64,000 nt of DNA from Okeania sp. SIO1I7 (GTDB taxonomy: Bacteria; Cyanobacteriota; Cyanobacteriia; Cyanobacteriales; Microcoleaceae): the NCBI GenBank assembly GCA_010672585.1, contig JAAHGF010000001.1, positions 124,001 to 188,000 on the forward strand. The letters run 5' to 3'. Shown here in pieces: positions 8,080-16,446 of this stretch. The notes under the pieces are model-generated. The model was not told the origin of the DNA. It did no database searches and saw only the letters and a program-made list of their open reading frames with translations. A program made the position numbers and the translations under genes. Positions within the stretch are counted from its first letter, which is position 1, and the number at the start of each line of letters is the position of its first letter.

Positions 8080-9369
8080 CTATGACGCAGATAGACAATC
8101 TAGATCCCAATCAGTGTTGCCGGTGTTCGTAAATTCAAGATAATGTTCCCAATCACCTTCAAACACAAAATCAGGAAGGCTGGTGCTATCTACCACCGTA
8201 GCTTTCAAGTGAGCACCATGATCCAAGCTTAAATCAAATCCTCCTTTCGTACCAGCCCCACCAGTCAAGTCCCAAGTTGCTCTTTTATTTCGAGGACATA
8301 TTACGGTCTCTGCGGGTTTAACGATGTACTTGTCATATCCTTTAGGGATACTTACACTTTTAGCTGCCAAAGAATTCAAGCCCCAAGGTGATGAGACGAC
8401 TTCGCTCCAAGCTTCTTCACCTTGCTGCTGCATATCATAGTCGGACTTCCACTGCCAACCCATGACGCCACCAGGCTCTAGTCCATCAGAAATCCCCTGA
8501 GAGATAAATTCGGCTATTGTTTCTGGAGGGATGTAGCCGGTGTTGAATACATCATCTTCTGAAATTGGCTTACCAATGATAATCTTTTCTAGCGGAACTC
8601 CATTCTCGTGGATTTGCTTAACAGAAGTCTCCGGAGCATCAAGGCCAGAATTTAGGAAAAGTTGCTCATAGGTATCATAAGCTGTGTTTCCTTGGTTGTA
8701 AAACTGAATGTTGTAGGAATCTATTAGATCCCCAGCTTTCTCGTTCAGTTCCAGATAGCCATAGGAAGCGTTTGGATTCTCTGTTTTTTGGAAATAGGGT
8801 GCTTGGGGAGCATGAGTAACAATTGCTCCTGGATAAACAGCTTTGACTGCTCGGGTTGCTTCTGCTAACCATTCAGATGTGGTATCAGGGCGACCAACTG
8901 CAAAGTTTTCTATGTCAAAATCAACTCCATCAAAGTTGTAATCTAGGGCAAATTGTCCAACTGCCTCTCCATACCTTCTCCCATCTTCAGGATTATCGGT
9001 CACGGGTGCTTCATTTGCACCACCAGCACCAATCAAAACTGTGATCCCGGCATCGTGAAAACGTTGAACAGCTACTTCAGTATTGCCAAAAGCACCATTC
9101 TCGCCACGAATCCATTCTGCTGCAGAACCGCCGATTGGCACTGACTCCGTCCAAAAAGCAACGATCAATTCATTGATATTGCCCTTAGTTTCGAGAATAT
9201 CATCCACGGCTACTCCTGGTGGCCAATAATTTGGTATACCATCAACGTACTCGACGATATTTGGGTTTCCTAGCGCATAGCTACTAGGAACAAAAGTCAA
9301 GAGTGTCAAGGGAATGACAAGTAGGAGAGAGAGGATCTTTCTCAGATTTAATCCCATCATTTTTTTCAA
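8080..9369 (-). CDS. Secreted GH18 chitinase-like glycoside hydrolase
   Basis: Predicted to cleave beta-1,4 N-acetylglucosamine linkages. A signal peptide occupies about residues 1-32 ('SLLLVIPLTLLTFVPSSYA'). The GH18 catalytic signature 'FDGVDFDIE' is at 146-154 with Glu154 as proton donor; the earlier SxGG strand appears as 'VLIGAGGANE' (111-120). The late-barrel strand 'GGVMGWQWKSDYD' fits bacterial chitinases. After about residue 345 a separate beta-rich C-terminal domain (three Cys residues, 'WDLTGG', 'WEHYLEFTNTGNTDWDLDC') could bind carbohydrate, but I do not recognise its family. It lies next to a secreted deacetylase, which suggests joint attack on an amino-sugar polymer. Confidence 0.87.
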   Translation of the reverse strand: MKKMMGLNLRKILSLLLVIPLTLLTFVPSSYALGNPNIVEYVDGIPNYWPPGVAVDDILETKGNINELIVAFWTESVPIGGSAAEWIRGENGAFGNTEVAVQRFHDAGITVLIGAGGANEAPVTDNPEDGRRYGEAVGQFALDYNFDGVDFDIENFAVGRPDTTSEWLAEATRAVKAVYPGAIVTHAPQAPYFQKTENPNASYGYLELNEKAGDLIDSYNIQFYNQGNTAYDTYEQLFLNSGLDAPETSVKQIHENGVPLEKIIIGKPISEDDVFNTGYIPPETIAEFISQGISDGLEPGGVMGWQWKSDYDMQQQGEEAWSEVVSSPWGLNSLAAKSVSIPKGYDKYIVKPAETVICPRNKRATWDLTGGAGTKGGFDLSLDHGAHLKATVVDSTSLPDFVFEGDWEHYLEFTNTGNTDWDLDCLSAS

Positions 9370-9816
9370 ATTCCTAGATTTGTTCTTTGGTAATGTTTAT
9401 ACGAGCGCTACTACTAGGAAAATTACCAGCAAGCAAATGCTGATTTTCTTCCTTGGACATCTCCAGTAAAGGTTCTCAAACCCTGATGCTACCGTTCTCA
9501 AATCGGTATTTTTGGAGAAGTATCTTGGTAGTAGAGCGATTAGAATCATTGGATATCACCCATTAGCTAGCTGAAATAGCTTTAAGCTAGATGGTCTTCA
9601 ATAGCCCGATTCTACAAATAAGACGATTCTCAAAGGCGAATTCTGACTGCACGAATGCTGAACTCGTCCTTCTACTATTAAGACGCTCTGGGATGCATAT
9701 TCCTGAATTTTTTTTTCGGTAGTAGTTCACAAGTAGTGTTTGAGCATTTGGAGGTTTGCATTCAATAGGCACTATGGCAACACTTTTCCCTTATTACCTC
9801 TTGGCTACCCTGCTCA
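9370..9816. other. Intergenic, no gene seen
   Basis: Upstream region of the GH18 gene. It contains a lone family-H-like motif 'ggacatctccagtaaagg' near 9457 and no ORF with coding character. Confidence 0.5.
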
Positions 9817-9819
9817 AAT

Positions 9820-9853
9820 CACTACTTCTTGAGTGCTCCCCCAAGAAGTAGTG
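9820..9853. other. Perfect 12-bp hairpin
   Basis: cactacttcttg / caagaagtagtg with a 10-nt loop. No T-run follows on the plus strand. It lies about 60 bp before the structured element at 9890, and may be part of that element's boundary or an independent palindrome. Confidence 0.5.
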
Positions 9854-9889
9854 CTTGCTACCACTAGCACAATGAGAGGTTATGGACAA

Positions 9890-10370
9890 ACATAAAAACT
9901 GACGGGAGAAAGTTAGCCAGGGAGATTTATCCCCTGGTTGAATAACGACGCGCGGGTAATAAAGCGGAGTAAAAGTATGCTATACTAGCGGAATAAGGAA
10001 CAAGGTTTGTCGCCATGACAAGACCGCGCTTTGCGGTGAAATTCCGGCGGACAGGAGACGGGGACGATGCTTCCTACGACGGCTGTTAGCTCCGCATTCG
10101 GCACCGAAAAGCAAGTAACGCAGCTAGAGCAGCGATTTATAGCTCCAATATCTAGAGTAAAACCACTCGTGAAAGCTACAAAAAAAGTAAGCTCACAGCT
10201 AGACGATGATCTATGCCCAGGAGTTTAGAAGTCTGCCCTTCAGGCTTTAAGCAAATGTGGATTTATGAGGGGCTGCGTGCGGAAGTAAATTCCGCACTTT
10301 AAACGCCCCGTCCCATTTGCGGTGGATTTGCCACAGAATCCAGGGTGTTTCAACCCCTGGAGATGTCAAT
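9890..10370 (+). ncRNA. Hairpin-rich ORF-less element, candidate HEARO/omega-RNA-like
   Basis: A GC-richer island in AT-rich DNA with no convincing ORF. It shows a chain of stems: CCAGGG/CCCTGG (9917-9937), AGTAT/ATACT (9974-9986), TTGTC/GACAA (10007-10021), ACCGC/GCGGT (10023-10037), and GTGCGGAA/TTCCGCAC (10277-10297) enclosed by GGGGC/GCCCC. A second CCAGGG/CCCTGG stem lies at 10340-10360. The same stem at both ends resembles the subterminal palindromes of IS200/IS605-superfamily elements. HEARO RNAs, the omega-RNAs of IscB elements, are large and structured, and are known from cyanobacteria also without their ORF. The strand, limits and family are inferred; a decayed group II intron is an alternative, though I see no domain V. 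Confidence 0.4.
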
Positions 10371-10499
10371 CCTGCCTAAATTTCACCAAGAATCGCACTT
10401 GCAGTAAGAATGCTAGTCAGGACTATGAAAGCGATCGAGCGCAAACGAAATCTTTACACTGATGCATATTGTCATCTATCACCGGTGCATCACTTTTCT

Positions 10500-10536
10500 A
10501 CAGGCGAAGCATTATTTTTCACCCAAATGCTTCGCC
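10500..10536. repeat. Palindromic intergenic repeat
   Basis: 'ggcgaagcatt' and 'aatgcttcgcc' form an 11-bp stem. This is a common cyanobacterial palindrome type. A reading frame crosses it but carries no family signal. Confidence 0.55.
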
Positions 10537-10720
10537 CCTACAGATACATATGCAAATATTGAGTTCCACCCTGGCGATCGCCCCATCCCAGATTGCACAA
10601 ATAATTTAGAGGCAATGCCTAAGTCCTGGCCATTGCCTATTTTGTCAAACAGTGCGTTCTCAAATTATAGGTATCCTGACATTATAATTATCCGCTGAAA
10701 ACCTAACCTATTGCGCGTAT

Positions 10721-11878
10721 TTAGCTTGAATCGATCTGCCTACTTGTAGATGGCCGAGATTTTACTTCTGTCACACCTCCACTATTTATCCACCCTTGCC
10801 AGCACAAAAGCTCCAGCATCTCCCACAAAACAGAATACCGAGCCGAAACCAAAACCGGAGCAATTGCCTCTACAGATAACACAGCCTCTTGGGGTCTCGA
10901 TCTACGCTTGCTTCCCTGATGATAGGAAATATCTTGCTTTTGAGCCATATCTGGATATGACAGCAACTGATCGTACTCGCGAATTTTCCTCTGGCCAATC
11001 AAATCTAGACTTTCGGCGATCGCCTCTTCTGGCTCCTTCAACTTCTCATCCCCTGTCGAAGACAAAACAAGCTTTCTGCACTCTGGCGATCGCTCCTCAG
11101 TCTCTCGGGTCGGTTCTGAGATTTGCTCCCCTTCCCCATCCGTTGCTTCCAGCAAATCTTCAGCTGCCTGTGTTTTTTCTGCCACCACCTCGCAGACCAA
11201 CTCTACTTTCGGGGTTGGGGTAATCTCGCGAGAACGCGCCGACTCATTCAGGCCAACTTCTCCATCCTGGCCAATAAAATAACTGCTCAATTTCTGTTTG
11301 AGAATTTTCCGCGCCTGGGATATGCGCTTGCATACATTGTCATAGGATATCCCTTGCTCTTGAGCTATTTCTTGATGGGCAAGCTCTTGATACAAATGTA
11401 AAACAAAAGTCTCCCTCAACCTTTCCGGTAATTCAGCGATCGCCCTTCGTATCTCAGCAGACCTCTCCTCTTTTTCCAAAACAGACTCCGGACATTCCAC
11501 TGTTGCTGCGGTACTTATTTCCTCAGTATTACCCACCCATTCAATACTTTCCACACCAGCAGCACCCCGAGAACGTTCTCTGATAATATCGAGACAAAAA
11601 TTACGAGTCACCCGATACAACCAAGCTTTTAAATTAGCAATTTCATCCCCGAACTTTTGTACCTTTTCCCAAGCTTTCAGCATTGCCCGACTCAGAGCAT
11701 CCTCCGCATCCGCTCGGTTAGAATTCATCATCTTGAGACAGCAGCGATAAAGTTGGTCTTGACTTTCTTGCCATTGTTGCCAAAACTGAGAGATTATATC
11801 GGAACTGTCACTCTCAATTAAAGTGTTGTCTGTTAAATGTCGTCTTGTACTTGCTGTAGCGGTAGTTATAATAATCAT
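10721..11878 (-). CDS. Sigma-70 family (ECF-like) RNA polymerase sigma factor with long C-terminal tail
   Basis: Directs RNA polymerase to a subset of promoters. Region 2 spans about residues 35-105 ('RADAEDALSRAMLKAWEKV' and 'AWLYRVTRNFCLDIIRE'). Region 4 spans about 165-215 ('LPERLRETFVLHLYQELAHQ' and the helix-turn-helix 'EIAQEQGISYDNVCKRISQA'). ECF factors are usually about 180-200 aa; this one has about 170 extra residues, first acidic (Glu/Thr-rich, 215-290), then basic ('GSKRRSRPQ'), then a short hydrophobic patch ('YSVLWEMLELLCWQGW'). The tail could sense a signal or anchor an anti-sigma interaction, but nothing identifies it. No anti-sigma gene is adjacent. Confidence 0.85.
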   Translation of the reverse strand: MIIITTATASTRRHLTDNTLIESDSSDIISQFWQQWQESQDQLYRCCLKMMNSNRADAEDALSRAMLKAWEKVQKFGDEIANLKAWLYRVTRNFCLDIIRERSRGAAGVESIEWVGNTEEISTAATVECPESVLEKEERSAEIRRAIAELPERLRETFVLHLYQELAHQEIAQEQGISYDNVCKRISQARKILKQKLSSYFIGQDGEVGLNESARSREITPTPKVELVCEVVAEKTQAAEDLLEATDGEGEQISEPTRETEERSPECRKLVLSSTGDEKLKEPEEAIAESLDLIGQRKIREYDQLLSYPDMAQKQDISYHQGSKRRSRPQEAVLSVEAIAPVLVSARYSVLWEMLELLCWQGWINSGGVTEVKSRPSTSRQIDSS

Positions 11879-12199
11879 TAATAATTAAGGTAAACAGCCT
11901 CTCATTTTCAGGAAAATTCACGCAAAAACCCCATAAGTAGCGCCTACGATAATTTTTCGTTCGCTACAAAAAAAATGTGTTTGCAAACCTCTAACTGAGA
12001 TATAGCTATAAGCATTCAGCATTCAGCTAAAGTCAAAACTTTTAACTGTAATGTTTTGAAGTTTTTTAACTGTCCTAATCTTAATGCGTAGTGCTATAGT
12101 ACTTTGCTTCGCGACGTGTTTGCGCAGCATTCCACAGGAAAAAGCACAGCTTGGTAAAGGGCGATATATTGTAGTATTGTAGTGGAGTGGAGTGGTACA
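11879..12199. other. Intergenic, no gene seen
   Basis: Upstream of the sigma factor. Contains 'ctacgataatttttcgttcg' and short palindrome pieces. An ORF at 12023-12280 on the minus strand spans repeat DNA and has no coding character. Confidence 0.45.
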
Positions 12200-12303
12200 C
12201 CTAAAACTGTGCACTCTTATTTTTGTTTCTAGGTGTCTTGACCTCCCTATCTCCCCATCTCCCCACCTCCCATCTAACACACCATTTTAGCTGTGTCAGT
12301 CCA
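12200..12303. repeat. Transposon-end-like repeat, family J, left copy
   Basis: Runs from 'cctaaaactgtgcac' through 'tttttgtttctaggtgtctt' and C-rich 'ctccccatctccccacc' to 'accattttagctgtgtcagt'. Its reverse complement recurs at 12859-12986. The termini resemble the motif 'ggaccgacacatctaaaatg' found at 12813, 12858 and 13075. Confidence 0.6.
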
Positions 12304-12499
12304 GTAGAATGCGTTAGACAGCGACAATTACTCGGTGTAAAAGTGATGTAACGCACCATCAGCTAAAAATTATCTAGATTTTATGTCCCTTGTTGCCTTT
12401 GACAAAAAATAGTTGCAAATAGAAAATACTCCTTTTTGGTATTTTTCTCAGCTACATTAATAAGATAACTTTTACTAAACAACTGCACAACCTATAAAA

Positions 12500-12566
12500 C
12501 TCATATAATTTCTCATATAAACCTCATATAATTTCTCATATAAACCTCATATAATTTCTCATATAG
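12500..12566. repeat. 23-bp tandem repeat, about 3 copies
   Basis: Near-perfect copies of 'cctcatataatttctcata' plus 'taaa'. The rest of 12304-12810 shows no gene. A GC-rich patch at 12640-12760 with 'gcaagcggtcag' is shared with other repeats in the window. Confidence 0.7.
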
Positions 12567-12812
12567 CAGAAATGAAGAGAGAAGAAGGCTTTAGTTATCT
12601 AGGAGAGTGGTATGTACTTTTGGCGGCGGTTCTCAGTCTGAGCGAGCCAGTGGAAATTCAGGAATGAGAATAGGCTCAAAAGCGGATGCGACCTCGCCCC
12701 CTTAGACGCAAGCGGTCAGACCCCGCGTCCGGGCCAGATACAAGGGAACGCGCACCAAGCAGGTAGAAAAATGCTCCCATCCCCCCCTAACCCTTCCCCT
12801 CCTAGTGGACCG

Positions 12813-13100
12813 ACACATCTAAAATGGTGCATTAGAATAGCTAGCTAAAAGTTGCTATTGGACCGACACATCTAAAATGGTGCATTAGATGGTGCATTAG
12901 ATGGGGGGATGGGGAAATGGGGGGATGGGGAGATCAAGACACCTAGAAACAAAAATAAAAGTGCACAGTTTTAGATGTGTCAGTCTACTATTGTCAAGAC
13001 TTGCGATCGCTCTTCAATAGATAGCAAAAAACAGGCGATCGCTCTTCAATAGACAGTCAAAAATAGGTGGTATTGGACTGACACATCTAAAATAGTGGAT
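12813..13100. repeat. Cluster of family J ends and HIP1-bearing repeats
   Basis: Contains three direct copies of 'gacacatctaaaatggtg' or close variants (12813, 12858, 13075), the inverted family J copy at 12859-12986, and two copies of 'gcgatcgctcttcaatag' at 13004 and 13034. Looks like stacked remnants of insertion-sequence ends. Confidence 0.6.
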
Positions 13101-13135
13101 TATAGCGGTTTTCATTAACATAGGATACAACTATC
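13101..13135. repeat. Half copy of the tatagcggttttc MITE
   Basis: 'tatagcggttttcattaaca' followed by 'taggatacaactat' matches the right arm of the intact MITE at 16276-16381 in inverse orientation. The other arm is missing. Confidence 0.6.
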
Positions 13136-13159
13136 TACTGAGCTGTTACAGCAATAATT

Positions 13160-13280
13160 ATCAGCATCGAATCAAGAGCGCAATCAAATTGCTAGTCAGG
13201 TGATTTGGCATTTCTCGACCGACGATGCTAGAGTCAAACTCCAACATCTTTATCCTGTGTTTGAAACTCCCGAATATTGA
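13160..13280 (+). pseudogene. 3' remnant of an IS630-type transposase
   Basis: The frame ending at the TGA of 13278-13280 reads 'NQIASQVIWHFSTDDARVK' then 'LQHLYPVFETPEY'. The '[ST]..DAR.KL..LYP' ending is characteristic, from memory, of cyanobacterial IS630/Tc1-type transposases. An upstream in-frame stop and the missing catalytic domain show it is dead. It sits between the half MITE and HIP1 repeats, so those repeats may be IS630-derived. Confidence 0.5.
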
Positions 13281-13405
13281 AAAATTACCTATTTTTGACT
13301 GTCTGTTTTTAGCGATCGCTTGTATTTGACTGCTTGTTTTTAGCGATCGCCCGTTTTTTGCTATCTACTTTTAGCGATCGCCTATTTTTGACTGTCTATT
13401 GAGTT
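13281..13405. repeat. HIP1-centred tandem repeat
   Basis: Three to four imperfect units of about 33 bp, each pairing 'ttttagcgatcgc' with 'tatttgactg' or 'tttttgctatct'. Inverted relatives lie at 13004-13064. It ends 10 bp before the stop codon of the AAA-like gene. Confidence 0.65.
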
Positions 13406-13414
13406 GTTATACTG

Positions 13415-14800
13415 TCAAATGGGTTTTAATGTTTGCTGGAAATAGTCTCGGTACAACTGATGAGTTAGAACTGCTTTATTTCCATCTAACTTCACTAACC
13501 CCATACTGTTTAACTTGTAAGCATAGATAGGTTCTAGTAATATAGGTTCAGTGCTATGTATAGCCGTACTCAAAGCGATCGCTAATTCCGGCTCATCTTG
13601 CAATTTTACTTGATGACGCTGCAAATGACTCGAATAAATTCCCGTCGATGTAGGAGCTGTTTGTAATAGTTCCGTGAGTGTTACATCTCCCTGACTAAGA
13701 TGATAAATAGCAAGATGTACTAAAGCAGGATGTCCTCCTGTCATAGCCATCAAAAGATTTACTTGCTCTCCATCTTTCCAATTAAGTTTGTAACATTTAG
13801 CTAATTTTACCACTTCTTTCAAGGAAAAATTGTGTAGCTGGATTGGCAAACCTACATTGAAAGGTGACTGTTTAAGGTTTAGAGGCACATAAATTTCAGT
13901 TGAGTGAACTACTACTAAACGCAATTTATGCCACACGGGGTGTCTTTTGGCATCCTCATACCACGAACGTAACAAGGGAAAAAAGTCATTTGCTATTTCC
14001 GGATGCTCAAAAATCTGGTTCACTTCATCCAAAGCTAGAAGTATGGGCGATTCAATTGAATCTAGTAAATAGTCCTGGAAGTAGAGAGAGCAGCTAATTT
14101 TACACCCAATGTCTTCATCCCAATAACCATCTAACCTTGATTCTATGTTGAGTTGGCGACTAATATTAGCACAAAACCAGCGTAAAAACCTATTAATATT
14201 ACTAAAAATATCTTGGTCTACCTGTTGTAAGTCTAAGTTAACAATGTGATAGTCTAAACGATTTGCATAGTCCATAACACGGAGCAGTAGGGAGGTTTTG
14301 CCCATTTCTTGTGGGGCTTTGATCCTTACCAAAGCCCCTGGTTTCTCAATTTCTGCATATACTTGCTTCTCAATATCAGATCGTTGTATATAAAATGGGG
14401 AATCTAGAGATATGGCTCCACTAGGAAATCTTGGTGACATCACTTGCCTAATATCAGAAGACAGCATTGTAACATTTTGGCTGGGAATGGTTTTTTTTGA
14501 TGTTGCTTTTGAGGTAAGATATGTTTTTAGCTTTGCCCGACAGTTTTTTTTTGTCACCTTCTGACCCAGAACATCTGAAATTCGTCTAAGTAGCTCAGGA
14601 GCTACAACATTGCTCAGATAACCAGGGCTATAACCTGCCTCTTCAGCTACTAGATTATAGGTTTTATAATTCCAGATGCCTTGGAGAATTATCCTTTCTA
14701 CATTATTTAGAGGAGGACAATCAATTTCGAGTAGCTTGCGGTTTATAGCTTTTAGAACAAAATCTAAGTTGATAGGGTATAAATTTTCTTCTTTATCCAT
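13415..14800 (-). CDS. AAA-like P-loop ATPase with N-terminal helix-turn-helix-like domain
   Basis: Resembles the cyanobacterial AAA_35 'AAA-like domain' proteins. Residues 1-100 form a helix-turn-helix-like module ('NYKTYNLVAEEAGYSPGYL') found at the N-terminus of cyanobacterial STAND and vWA-MoxR-associated signalling proteins. The P-loop is 'IKAPQEMGKTSLLLRV' at about 160; it keeps GKTS but is Met-Gly rather than Gly-x-Gly. Walker B is probably 'PILLALDEVNQIF'. A winged-helix-like C-terminal part follows. At 461 aa it lacks the WD40 or TPR tails seen in relatives. It is flanked by transposon remnants and has no operon partner. Role, perhaps regulatory or defensive, is inferred. Confidence 0.72.
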   Translation of the reverse strand: MDKEENLYPINLDFVLKAINRKLLEIDCPPLNNVERIILQGIWNYKTYNLVAEEAGYSPGYLSNVVAPELLRRISDVLGQKVTKKNCRAKLKTYLTSKATSKKTIPSQNVTMLSSDIRQVMSPRFPSGAISLDSPFYIQRSDIEKQVYAEIEKPGALVRIKAPQEMGKTSLLLRVMDYANRLDYHIVNLDLQQVDQDIFSNINRFLRWFCANISRQLNIESRLDGYWDEDIGCKISCSLYFQDYLLDSIESPILLALDEVNQIFEHPEIANDFFPLLRSWYEDAKRHPVWHKLRLVVVHSTEIYVPLNLKQSPFNVGLPIQLHNFSLKEVVKLAKCYKLNWKDGEQVNLLMAMTGGHPALVHLAIYHLSQGDVTLTELLQTAPTSTGIYSSHLQRHQVKLQDEPELAIALSTAIHSTEPILLEPIYAYKLNSMGLVKLDGNKAVLTHQLYRDYFQQTLKPI

Positions 14801-15052
14801 GTATTAGCTATTATCTAAGTATAAATAGTATTTCATGCAATAATACTCTTTTTCTGGGCAATAGAAAATCAATCATACCACAGCTAAAATACCCAGCCAT
14901 TAGCCTCAGACTGGACATGAAGTGGAAGTGAGTTGGAAAACCCTAGCTTTTCTTCAATATACCTCCACCTCTACAAGATTGACAAAGTAAATCGCAATAG
15001 TTATGATTCTGACGTATAACTTAATTTGAATTCGCATCTATCCGACTATTAA

Positions 15053-15199
15053 TCAATCTGATGCAAGCTTTTTCCCATTATTTGTCAACAGAAACACGGC
15101 GATAAATGCCACCAAACCTACCAACGGAGCGATCAAGCTAGGAAATCCATCAAAATCAGCCGTAAAAACCGTGTTTTTGATATATAATAAATTGAGTCA
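15053..15199 (-). CDS. Possible small membrane peptide or gene remnant
   Basis: An open frame of about 48 codons ends in 'PSLIAPLVGLVAFIAVFLLT' followed by 'NNGKKLASD' and a TGA. It is one clean transmembrane helix with a positively charged tail, like small photosystem subunits or a C-terminal membrane anchor. No ATG is available; a stop lies just upstream. I do not recognise it. It could be the 3' fragment of a lost gene. The rest of 14801-15394 shows no gene. Confidence 0.3.
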
Positions 15200-15394
15200 A
15201 AAAACTCTCATCAGAACCATGGCGATCGCTTCACTCCAGATTTTGTTAAGATAGAAAAGAAGATCATTCTTCTGCTAATAGATATTTCCGAAAAATAATA
15301 TAGGGACATTCCATGGAACGTCCCGACAAGGATTTCAGAAAAGGTTGATGTAATTTATGGAGATTTATAATGATTTGATCGTTAATTACAATAT

Positions 15395-15620
15395 CAGGAC
15401 TTACGCAGGGACTCTACAGGTAGCTAGTGCAGGATGGCGGAAATAACTAACCAGTTAAAAAAGGTTCAAAAGCTTGTACAATAAGCTTTCTTCCCTTCAG
15501 CATAGCTGCCTCCAGCATAGCTGCCTTTTTGCACTAGGGCGAATGGCATTTGCGTTCCGCAAAGCTCCGAATTGCGCCCCTACAGATGGTGCTTTAAACG
15601 CCAATTTGCGTAAGTCCTGA
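15395..15620. repeat. MITE-like repeat, family C, copy 1
   Basis: Ends 'caggacttacgca' and 'tgcgtaagtcctg' are inverted copies. The interior carries a doubled 'cagcatagctgcct' and 'gcgcccctacagatgg'. Other copies: 35310-35401 (nested in family B) and 51549-51640. Confidence 0.7.
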
Positions 15621-15721
15621 ATATTAACAAGCTATCACCTTTCAGTCTTGAGTATCAATCCCCTTACTTAAGTTTACTGGCTCAAAGATAAGTGCTAAAA
15701 ATTATTTAAAAGGAGTAAAAT

Positions 15722-16105
15722 ATGGGTTTAATTAGTGGTCTACTCGGAAATGCTGCCGAAGTTAATATTGATTCCAAAAAACTAGATAAGTTATTCAACG
15801 ATATTTTAGTAGATGGAGAACAAATTGAAAAAGCTTACCAAATTATTCGCGATATGTTTGTGTTTACTAATAAGCGTTTAATTTTGGTAGATAAACAAGG
15901 AGTGACAGGACATAAAATTGAGTTTCTCTCTATTCCTTATTCAAAGATTACCAAGTTTTCTAAAGAAAGTGCAGGGCATTTTGACTTAGATGCAGAGTTA
16001 AATATTTGGGTAGGTAGTGAATCAGAACCAATTAGTCATGAGTTTAATCGTTCGGTGAATATTAACGAAGTCTATGCTGTATTAAGTAAGTATGTTTTGA
16101 AGTAA
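15722..16105 (+). CDS. Bacterial PH-domain protein (bPH_1 type)
   Basis: Small soluble protein whose body matches the bacterial pleckstrin-homology-like fold: strand-rich 'DMFVFTNKRLILVDKQG' at about 43-59, then 'IEFLSIPYSKITKFSKES', then an acidic strand and a C-terminal helix. At 127 aa it is normal for stand-alone members, whose biochemical role is mostly unknown. The N-terminal 'MGLISGLLGNAAEV' helix is also typical. A good ribosome-binding site (AAAAGGAG) precedes the ATG. Upstream is repeat family C, downstream a MITE and a strong terminator, so it is probably transcribed alone. Confidence 0.85.
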   Translation: MGLISGLLGNAAEVNIDSKKLDKLFNDILVDGEQIEKAYQIIRDMFVFTNKRLILVDKQGVTGHKIEFLSIPYSKITKFSKESAGHFDLDAELNIWVGSESEPISHEFNRSVNINEVYAVLSKYVLK

Positions 16106-16275
16106 ATTATTAAGGAATAAGGAAGAAGGAAGAAGGAATAAGGAAGAAGGAATAAGGCGTTTAGTTATCTAGAATAGAAGGTTGATTATTTATTTTCTCT
16201 TGTTTTAGATATTCTATAAGTCAAGAGTACTAATTGCAGTTCCACCTACCATCTTTGAAATATAGTGAAAATAAT

Positions 16276-16381
16276 TATAGCGGTTTTCACTCATGTTGAC
16301 TACAGTAAAAATTATAGATATACCTAAAGTTTAATAAGTCACAGAAATAGTTGTGTTCTATGTTAACGAAAACCGCTATAG
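16276..16381. repeat. 106-bp MITE with tatagcggttttc ends
   Basis: Left end 'tatagcggttttc' and right end 'gaaaaccgctata' are perfect 13-bp inverted repeats; no coding capacity. A half copy lies at 13101-13135. The host terminator follows 8 bp after its right end. Confidence 0.75.
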
Positions 16382-16389
16382 TTTAGACA

Positions 16390-16425
16390 AGAGTAGTTCA
16401 TCAGTGGAACTACTCTTTTTTTTTT
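16390..16425 (+). terminator. Rho-independent terminator
   Basis: Perfect 10-bp stem agagtagttc / gaactactct with a 7-nt loop, followed by a run of about 12 T. It ends transcription from the PH-domain gene, about 285 bp beyond the stop codon; the 106-bp MITE lies between gene and terminator. Confidence 0.8.
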
Positions 16426-16446
16426 CATACTATAGCAATCAGGAAT

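Noticed and set aside
10212-10301. 29-codon ORF beginning MPRSLEVCPSGFKQ within the structured element
   Set aside because: The start resembles N-termini of cyanobacterial helix-turn-helix signalling proteins, but the rest is encoded by the perfect GTGCGGAA/TTCCGCAC hairpin. Too short and more likely incidental.
10462-10698. 78-aa ORF
   Set aside because: It spans a palindromic 'ggcgaagcatt' repeat and has no coding character.
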